From Pseudomonadota bacterium (GTDB lineage: Bacteria > Pseudomonadota > Gammaproteobacteria > Pseudomonadales > Azotimanducaceae), in contig JAQCAK010000019.1 in the NCBI GenBank assembly GCA_027621895.1, positions 1 to 12,080 of the forward strand: a stretch of 12,080 nucleotides of DNA. The letters run 5' to 3'. The notes under the pieces were generated by a model that had not been told where the DNA came from, did no database searches, and was given only the letters and a program-made list of their open reading frames with translations. Shown here one piece after another: positions 6,137 through 12,080 of the stretch; the stretch's first letter is position 1; the number at the start of each line of letters is the position of its first letter. The translations under genes and the position numbers were made by a program.

Positions 6137-8475
6137 TGCCATCCCGGGGCAGCAACACCTTCCCGGTCGACCGGCTCGTTCTGCAGATTGTTGAGGAACG
6201 GCAACCGGCAACCGGTGCGACCCTGGCGAGCCTGCATATCACCAATACAGCCGGCATACCGCTGACCGATGGCTGGCGCATTTATTTTTCCCTGGGCCTG
6301 GCCCCGCTTGAATCGGAACAGCGGGTAATCCGCTCCCTCATCGAGGGTCGGTATGGCTACCTGTCACCCGGCCCCGCATGGTCCGGGTTGGCCGCGGGTG
6401 AATCGATGGTCATCCCGATCGAAAACTGGCTGTTGAACGGCATGCCCTACCGGGCGCGCCAGGGTTTTCACGTGACCGTGGATGGATCTCTCCCTGAACC
6501 ACCGCAGGTCAGACCACCGCAGCTGCTGCCCCTGGACCGCCTGGAAAATGACTGGATTCCCGCCATGTCGCCTGCCGCGGACGTCCGGCCTCAGACAGCC
6601 GACAACCTGTTCGCTCGCCATGCTGCATTGAATACCGGGCCGGATCAGACCGACAGGGCTGCACCATCAGTCATCCCGGCGCCAGGACTCGCCGGGTTTA
6701 CCGGCAGTTTGATCACAACCCGTGGTCTGCAGCTCCCTGAACCTGCAGACGCCGGATTAAGGGAGATTCTCGGTGATTACGAGTGTGCCGACGGGCTGGT
6801 GGTTCGCACCACCATCTCGGACACCCAGCCCGAAGAGGGCTATCAGCTGCTGATCAATGAGGCGGGTGTGCAGATCACCGGGGGGTCGGCAGCAGGTGTC
6901 TGGTATGGCGCCCAGACACTGCGACAGCTGGTCCAGCCTGATCCGAATGGTGGCTGTTCAGTCGCGGCCGTACGTATCGAAGATGCGCCGGATTTTTCAC
7001 ACCGGGCGCTGTTTATCGATCTGGCGAGGCACTTCCAACCGGTCGACGAGCTGCGCAGGATTATCCGCGCCATGTCAGCCTACAAACTGAATCGCCTGCA
7101 ACTCGGCATCAGTAACGATGAAGGCTGGCGCCTGGAAGTGCCGGGGATGCCGGAGCTGACCGCGGTCGGTGCCAGGCGACTGTTTCAGGCAGAGGGTCCC
7201 GATGGACCACTCGGACTCTATCCGGCCTGGGGCGACGACCACCAGGAACAGCAGGCTTTCCTGACCAGAGAAGAATTTGGCGCACTGCTGGCGTTTGCCC
7301 GTCAGCACCATGTCGAGGTGATCCTCGAACTCAACCTGCCGGCCCATGCCAATGCACTGATCCGCTCGTTCACCGCCAGCGGCCGGTTTACCCTCACGGA
7401 TCCCGATGACCGGTCGACCCATCGTTCCGCCCAGGGCTACACCTGCAATGTCGTCAATGTCTGGCTGCCTGATGCTTACCATCTGGCGAGGGAACTGTTT
7501 CAATCCTTCGCAGCCATGTACCAGGATGCAGGCGTGCCGTTCAAGCGTATTCATCTGGGTGGCGACGAGGTACCGGCAGGTGCCTGGCTTCACTCTCCGG
7601 TCTGCAGGCAATCACTCCAGGCTCTCGATCTCTGGCAGCCCGACTGGGACCCGGAACGCCCCGATGACGCTGCCGCCATCACCCGGGCCTGCCTGAAAGG
7701 GTACGCACACAATATCCTGGCGGCCCTGGAGGAAGCAGCGCCTGGCACCGGGGCCGGGTTCTGGCACGAGATGTCTGCATTTATCGACCTGGAAACGGTT
7801 GGCAACGACCTTGAAAGATATCAGCGGGTCTACTTCAACAGCTGGACCACCGAGGCCGGGGAACTCAACATTCCCGCAGCAATCCTCGACCGGGATCAGC
7901 AGATGGTAATCTCGAATGCCAGCTACCTCTACCTGGACATGCCTCATGGCCTTCACGCTGAAGAATCCGGGTTGCCCTGGGCTGGCTACATTGATACGGA
8001 TACCATCTACCACTTCCACCCCTTCAACAGCTGGCACATCCAGCCGAACCAGCGGCCGCGGATCAAGGGCATACAGGCACAGCTCTGGACCGAAACCATC
8101 ACCGATGCAGCATTGCTCCATGCACACCTGTTTCCAAGGCTGCTGGCTGTTGCAGAAAGGGCCTGGCACAGCGAACCCGTGACAGCGGGATGGCAGGCTT
8201 TCGCGGCGGCCGTGGGTCACCGGGAACTTGGCTGGCTGGCATCGCTGGGAATCCTGTCTCGACTGCCACCACCAGGGGCGAGGGTTGTCCAGGGTTCGCT
8301 GGAGGTCAATACGATGCTGCCGGGACTTGATGTGCGTTACACACTCGACGGTTCCGATCCGACCCCGCAATCACCCCGTTATGAGGGGGCAAAGCAGGTG
8401 CCGGCCAACGTGGAAATCAGACTGGCATGCTTCTTCGGCAATCGACGCAGTCGCATCGTCAGTTTACAGAGCTGA
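6136..8475 (+). CDS. Beta-N-acetylhexosaminidase (chitobiase type, GH20)
   Basis: A 779-residue enzyme that releases terminal N-acetylglucosamine from chitobiose or related glycans by substrate-assisted catalysis. Domains in order: a chitobiase N-terminal carbohydrate-binding-like domain (about 10-120, with GWRIYFS at 46-52), a proline-rich linker (120-185), the GH20 cap domain (about 195-285), the TIM barrel (about 287-685), and a C-terminal CHB_HEX_C domain (about 710-779, VRYTLDGSDPTP). The catalytic pair is D477-E478 in HLGGDE. Sugar-pocket residues line up with Serratia chitobiase: R290, H404 in PAHA, W543, W570, Y597/Y599, W615 and W651. The usual SDDEGWR is SNDEGWR here (326-332). No signal peptide is present and none can be added, because the start overlaps the preceding stop. 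A cytoplasmic location is therefore likely, unlike the periplasmic Serratia enzyme. The start relies on coupling; no clear Shine-Dalgarno. Confidence 0.93.
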   Translation: MPSRGSNTFPVDRLVLQIVEERQPATGATLASLHITNTAGIPLTDGWRIYFSLGLAPLESEQRVIRSLIEGRYGYLSPGPAWSGLAAGESMVIPIENWLLNGMPYRARQGFHVTVDGSLPEPPQVRPPQLLPLDRLENDWIPAMSPAADVRPQTADNLFARHAALNTGPDQTDRAAPSVIPAPGLAGFTGSLITTRGLQLPEPADAGLREILGDYECADGLVVRTTISDTQPEEGYQLLINEAGVQITGGSAAGVWYGAQTLRQLVQPDPNGGCSVAAVRIEDAPDFSHRALFIDLARHFQPVDELRRIIRAMSAYKLNRLQLGISNDEGWRLEVPGMPELTAVGARRLFQAEGPDGPLGLYPAWGDDHQEQQAFLTREEFGALLAFARQHHVEVILELNLPAHANALIRSFTASGRFTLTDPDDRSTHRSAQGYTCNVVNVWLPDAYHLARELFQSFAAMYQDAGVPFKRIHLGGDEVPAGAWLHSPVCRQSLQALDLWQPDWDPERPDDAAAITRACLKGYAHNILAALEEAAPGTGAGFWHEMSAFIDLETVGNDLERYQRVYFNSWTTEAGELNIPAAILDRDQQMVISNASYLYLDMPHGLHAEESGLPWAGYIDTDTIYHFHPFNSWHIQPNQRPRIKGIQAQLWTETITDAALLHAHLFPRLLAVAERAWHSEPVTAGWQAFAAAVGHRELGWLASLGILSRLPPPGARVVQGSLEVNTMLPGLDVRYTLDGSDPTPQSPRYEGAKQVPANVEIRLACFFGNRRSRIVSLQS

Positions 8476-8496
8476 GGCCCTGGGCGGGTCAGGGTC
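8476..8496. terminator. Possible hairpin between convergent genes
   Basis: Directly after the GH20 stop, GGCCCTG (8476-8482) can pair with CAGGGTC (8490-8496) in a seven-pair stem with one G-U pair and a 7-base loop. No T run follows on either strand, so it is at best a weak intrinsic terminator. Its place in the 40-base gap between convergent genes is the main support. Confidence 0.3.
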
Positions 8497-8515
8497 CTGC
8501 CAGCGGGTAAGACCT

Positions 8516-9572
8516 TCAGGCGGCAGCCCGGGCACCCTTGCTGAATATCGCCTCCGCCAGCTCGTCAGCAACCTGGTTGGTGGGCATCCGCCGCAGGTCC
8601 GATGCTTCAAAGATGCGTTTCAGCGTCCCGCCGATTCGGCTGACATGAGCATCGAGCTTCGCTTCCGACGTTTCCGCCTGCTGCTGGTAGTAGACATCGA
8701 TGATACCGCCGGCGTTGATGACATAGTCCGGGGCATAGAGAATACCGCGATCAAGGAGCACCCCGCCCAGTTCCGGCGTTGAAAGCTGGTTATTGGCAGC
8801 CCCTGCAATAATGCCTGCCCGAATACCGCGCACCGATACCGGATTAATGGCACCTCCCATCGCACAGGGGGGCCAGCACGTCCACTTCCGCTTCAAGAAC
8901 GCCCTGGACGTCCATGACATCAACATCCAGATCCTGCCGGGCACGCTGCAGGTTTTCTTCACTGATATCCGCAACGGTGACTCGTGCGCCGGCATCAACC
9001 AGCAGTCGTGCCAGGTGGTAGCCGACGTTGCCGACACCCTGGATCGCGACGCGAATGTCCCGCAGGTCTGACTGGCAGCGATAGGCAACCGCTTCACGAA
9101 TCCCGATGAAGACTCCCTGCGCCGTCACCGGCGAGGGATCACCACCGAAGCGGTCATTCGCAATCCCTGACACGTGACGCGTTCTTTCTCCCATCACGGC
9201 AATGTCGGCCACCGAGGTACCCGAGTCTTCAGCCGTGACGTACCGGCCGTCCAGGCTGTCAATGAATTCACCCATCTCCAGCAGCAGTTCACGGGTCTTG
9301 CCGGTTTTCGGATGACAGACAATCACAGACTTGCCACCACCCAGCGGCAGACCAGCCAGCGCCGACTTGTAGGTCATGCCGCGAGACAGTCTCAGGACAT
9401 CGGTCAGCGCATCTTCAAGGCCCGGGTAGGGAAACATTCGACAGCCGCCTACCGCCGGCCCCAGGCGGGTATTGTGTACCGCGATGATCGCAGTGAGTCC
9501 TGCCGTTTCCCTGACAACCACCTGTTCGTGGTTATCGAAATCCGGATGCGATTCAATTTCAAACTGGTTCAC
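8516..9572 (-). pseudogene. Leucine dehydrogenase-type amino acid dehydrogenase, frameshifted
   Basis: A Glu/Leu/Phe/Val dehydrogenase that would reversibly deaminate a branched-chain or related L-amino acid to its 2-oxo acid with NAD. Read with one base removed it encodes 351 residues, the normal family length. Visible are K69 (in RGMTYKSA), the catalytic K81 in LPLGGGK, TAEDSGTS (113-120), the Rossmann motif GVGNVG (179-184) with D202 favouring NAD over NADP, then APCAMGGAIN and AGAANNQL. The frame breaks in a run of six C on the coding strand (8867-8872); with five C the family motif APCAMGG is restored. As written, the 5' part ends after 242 residues (stop at 8844-8846) and a 114-residue remainder could restart at 8860. 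The GTG start at 9572 has a strong Shine-Dalgarno. It lies 16 bases after the ferredoxin oxidoreductase stop. Sequencing error or a true mutation are both possible. Confidence 0.88.
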
Positions 9573-9577
9573 TGGTG

Positions 9578-9586
9578 TTCTCCCTT
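9578..9586 (-). promoter_or_regulatory. Ribosome binding site selecting a GTG start
   Basis: On the minus strand AAGGGAGAA ends 5 bases before the GTG at 9572. It fixes the start of the amino acid dehydrogenase and lies in the 16-base gap after the upstream stop, as expected inside an operon. Confidence 0.65.
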
Positions 9587-9588
9587 TT

Positions 9589-12080
9589 TCAGGCTGCTGC
9601 TGCGTGGGTTGCCACGGGCACGAGTTCACCCTTGAACTCCCGCAGCAGGATCTTTTTCCGGCCGCTGATTCGTTCGACATTCGCCTGTTTGACGTGACCG
9701 TAACCACGAATTTCCATGGCGAGCGCGGCGAGCTTCACCGCCGGTGTGTAGTTCGAGTTGTCCAGCTTTGCCGCAATATCCAGCATCTGTTCCCGGTACT
9801 CGTCACGAAGCTGCCGCTCCATCCGGCGCTCGGCCGAGTAACCAAATGGATCCAGGCGCGTACCGCGCAGGAACCTAAGTGGCGCCAGCAGGCGGAACAC
9901 CTGCAACACCAGGCCCGGGAGTTTCATCTTCCGGGGTTTGCCGGTGCCCGGATCCTTCCTGCTGAGCAGCGGTGGCGCGAGATGAAAATCAAGCCGGTAG
10001 TCACCTTCAAAGACTTCCTCCAGGTAGCGCTGAAAGCGACCATCGGTATACAGCCGGGCAACCTCGTACTCGTCCTTGTAGGCCATCAGTTTGTAGAGAG
10101 ACCTGGCAACTGAACGGGTGAACTCGTGTCCCCGATCGGGAGCGCGGGACTCATCCAGTTGGCGGATCCGGTTCATGACACTTCGATACTCACTGGCGTA
10201 GGCCGCCGACTGGTAATCTGTCAGACGCTGGACCCGATCCTCGATAATTTCATCGACATCCGTCAGGGGTTCAAACTCCCCGCCACCACCGGCGATCTGC
10301 TGCACCGCCTCCAGATCGTAAGCGGCGCGCCTGCCCCATTCGAAAGACTCGCGATTGAATGTCACGGAAACCCCGTTCAGTTCAATCGCCCGCTCGATCG
10401 CCTGGCGGGAGACCGGGATCAGGCCCAGCTGCAATGCATAGCCAAGCAGGAACATGTTGCTGGCGATGGAGTCACCGAGCAGCCGTGTGGCCAGCGCGGT
10501 CGCCTCGATAAAACGGGTTTTGTCCGAGCCCACTTCCTGGGCCAGCAGTGACTTCATGGACTGCGTGGGGATACGGGCATCTGGATCCGTGACAAACGCG
10601 GCGGTCGCTGAATAGTGATCATTGATCACTGCATGGGAGCGCTCGACGTTAACCTTGGCAACCGCCTCATCACCGGCGGCCACCACAAGGTCACAGCCCA
10701 GCAGGAGGTCCGCATCGCCGGCGGGAATCCGGACTGCATTGATGGATTCCTGGCTGATGCCGACCCGCACGTGACTGACTACCGCGCCAAACTTCTGAGC
10801 GAGACCGGTCTGGTTCATGGTTGCACAACCCTTGCCCTCGACATGCGCGGCCATGGCAATAATCGCGGCAATGGTTAACACACCCGTCCCGCCGACGCCG
10901 GTGACCACAATATTCCAGGGCTGCTTTTCAATCGGTGCAACTGCAGGCTCCGGCAGGTCCCAGGTCCGCTGAGAACTCATGGCCGCGTTCAGCTTCTTCA
11001 GGTTTCCGCCGGACACGGTCACAAAACTGGGACAGAAGCCCTTCAGACAGCTGTAATCCTTGTTACAGGCACTCTGGTCAATCTGGCGCTTGCGTCCCGT
11101 TTCAGTCTCGAGCGGTATGACAGAAAGGCAGTTGGATTCGATGCCACAGTCACCGCAGCCCTCGCAGACTTCCGGATTGATCAGAACCCGTGTATCGGGA
11201 TCTTCCATCTCGCCCTTGCGTCGACGACGCCGCTTCTCGGCAGCGCAGGTCTGCTCATAGATCAATACCGTTGTACCCGATATTTCCCGCAGCTGCTTTT
11301 CAATCGAGATCAGGTCGTCCCGGTGATCAACGGTTAGTCCTGCCGTCCTCTGGATGCGATCGTGTCGGGAGGGATCATCCGACACCAGGGCGATGCGTTT
11401 GACCCCCTCACCCTGCAGCTGGGCAATCAGCTGCGCGACGCTCAACTCACCGTCCAGCGGCTGTCCGCCGGTCATGGCAACCGCATCGTTGTAAAGAATC
11501 TTGTAGGTAATGTTCACCCCGGCAGCAATCGCCTGCCTGATTGCCAGGATGCCGGAATGGAAATAGGTGCCATCTCCCAGGTTCTGGAAAACATGGGGAG
11601 TTTCCGTAAACGGCGCCTGACCCACCCAGGTCACACCCTCACCGCCCATCTGAGTGAAGGTATCGGCTCGACGATCACCCTCTTCCCAGGTTCCCATGTA
11701 GTGGCAGCCAATACCTCCCAGTGCCCTGCTCCCCTCGGGAACACGGGTCGACGTGCTGTGGGGACAGCCTGAACAATAGTGAGGTGTTCGCTGCAGCTTC
11801 TCACGGGGCTGGGACAGCGTCTGCTCCTTCTGGTCATAGAACTGGAGTCGATGCTCTATGGTCTCATCCCGGTAGTAACGCTTGATGCGTCCGGCAATAG
11901 CCCTTGCCACCATCGCGGGTGTCAGCTCCGAGAGGTTCGGCAGCAGATCACGGCCTTCCTCGTCAAACTCCCCGATAACCCTCGGGCGACGCTCGACCGG
12001 CCAGTTGTAAAGCTGGCCCGTTAGCTGGTCTTCAATAATCGAGCGCTTTTCTTCAACTACCAGGATCTCTTCCAGTCCCC
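9589..12080 (-). CDS. Fused indolepyruvate:ferredoxin oxidoreductase, 5' truncated
   Basis: The last 829 residues of a single-chain 2-oxo acid:ferredoxin oxidoreductase; the frame is open to the right edge (visible start LEEILVVEEKR), and about 330 residues, the pyrimidine-binding domain, should lie outside. It converts aryl or branched 2-oxo acids to acyl-CoA and CO2 with reduction of ferredoxin. In order: CSGC (visible residues 102-105), the thiamine diphosphate motif GDG (168-170) to ND (197-198), a ferredoxin-like segment with C305, C308, C311, C317 and then C338, C344 and C349-P, a gamma-subunit domain starting at VTGVGGTGV (about 392-400), and a C-terminal extension of about 280 residues typical of the fused proteobacterial forms (DUF6537 type). 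Archaeal enzymes split these parts into IorA and IorB. The amino acid dehydrogenase gene follows after 16 bases, pointing to amino acid breakdown. Substrate preference cannot be told. Confidence 0.93.
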   Translation of the reverse strand, partial: GLEEILVVEEKRSIIEDQLTGQLYNWPVERRPRVIGEFDEEGRDLLPNLSELTPAMVARAIAGRIKRYYRDETIEHRLQFYDQKEQTLSQPREKLQRTPHYCSGCPHSTSTRVPEGSRALGGIGCHYMGTWEEGDRRADTFTQMGGEGVTWVGQAPFTETPHVFQNLGDGTYFHSGILAIRQAIAAGVNITYKILYNDAVAMTGGQPLDGELSVAQLIAQLQGEGVKRIALVSDDPSRHDRIQRTAGLTVDHRDDLISIEKQLREISGTTVLIYEQTCAAEKRRRRRKGEMEDPDTRVLINPEVCEGCGDCGIESNCLSVIPLETETGRKRQIDQSACNKDYSCLKGFCPSFVTVSGGNLKKLNAAMSSQRTWDLPEPAVAPIEKQPWNIVVTGVGGTGVLTIAAIIAMAAHVEGKGCATMNQTGLAQKFGAVVSHVRVGISQESINAVRIPAGDADLLLGCDLVVAAGDEAVAKVNVERSHAVINDHYSATAAFVTDPDARIPTQSMKSLLAQEVGSDKTRFIEATALATRLLGDSIASNMFLLGYALQLGLIPVSRQAIERAIELNGVSVTFNRESFEWGRRAAYDLEAVQQIAGGGGEFEPLTDVDEIIEDRVQRLTDYQSAAYASEYRSVMNRIRQLDESRAPDRGHEFTRSVARSLYKLMAYKDEYEVARLYTDGRFQRYLEEVFEGDYRLDFHLAPPLLSRKDPGTGKPRKMKLPGLVLQVFRLLAPLRFLRGTRLDPFGYSAERRMERQLRDEYREQMLDIAAKLDNSNYTPAVKLAALAMEIRGYGHVKQANVERISGRKKILLREFKGELVPVATHAAAA

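Noticed and set aside
5378..6211. Minus-strand open frame of 277 codons opposite the enoyl-CoA isomerase gene
   Set aside because: The plus-strand crotonase-family protein fits its family across its full length. The opposite frame is a low-information shadow.
7612..8370. Minus-strand open frame of 252 codons opposite the GH20 gene
   Set aside because: It lies wholly within the GH20 catalytic and C-terminal domains and shows no protein family features.
1..12080. Search by eye for CRISPR arrays, tRNA genes, insertion sequence ends, toxin-antitoxin pairs, phage genes or defence systems
   Set aside because: No repeated spacer pattern, cloverleaf, transposase, integrase or defence-type domain was seen. 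All long stretches are accounted for by ordinary metabolic and transport genes.

Overview
The window looks like ordinary chromosomal DNA of a proteobacterium, most likely a gammaproteobacterium. Coding is dense, the DNA appears GC-rich by eye, the carbonic anhydrase is close to the E. coli Can type, one transporter resembles TsgA, and the glycosidase resembles Serratia chitobiase. No genus can be named. I see no rRNA, tRNA, CRISPR array, insertion sequence, integrase or phage gene, and no intergenic gap longer than about 210 bases.

Layout from left to right. (1) Positions 1-909, minus strand: a type II beta-carbonic anhydrase followed by the N-terminal 79 residues of a sulfotransferase-like P-loop protein that runs off the left edge. 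(2) Positions 1119-1556, plus strand: a small putative lipoprotein of unknown function. The 209-base divergent gap before it carries extended -10 candidates and a 10-base direct repeat. (3) Positions 1572-4083, minus strand: two tandem but dissimilar major facilitator transporters, both with non-ATG starts. (4) Positions 4223-8475, plus strand: an FAD-dependent oxidoreductase of the L-2-hydroxyglutarate dehydrogenase family, an enoyl-CoA hydratase/isomerase, and a GH20 beta-N-acetylhexosaminidase. The last two overlap by one base (TAATG). (5) Positions 8516-12080, minus strand: an operon in which a large fused indolepyruvate:ferredoxin oxidoreductase (5' end beyond the right edge) is followed after 16 bases by a leucine dehydrogenase-type amino acid dehydrogenase. 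The dehydrogenase is broken by a +1 shift in a run of six C/G.

The clearest functional unit is the right-hand operon. The dehydrogenase would turn branched-chain (or related) amino acids into 2-oxo acids, and the ferredoxin oxidoreductase would turn 2-oxo acids into acyl-CoAs. The enoyl-CoA isomerase-like gene could act further down an acyl-CoA pathway, but it is not in that operon. The other genes do not form an obvious joint pathway.

I did not find a convincing undescribed system. The points most worth a second look are the frameshift in the amino acid dehydrogenase, a chitobiase-type enzyme without a signal peptide coupled to an enoyl-CoA isomerase gene, a promoter-like box that occurs twice, and an inverted repeat whose right arm holds the ribosome binding site of the enoyl-CoA isomerase gene.
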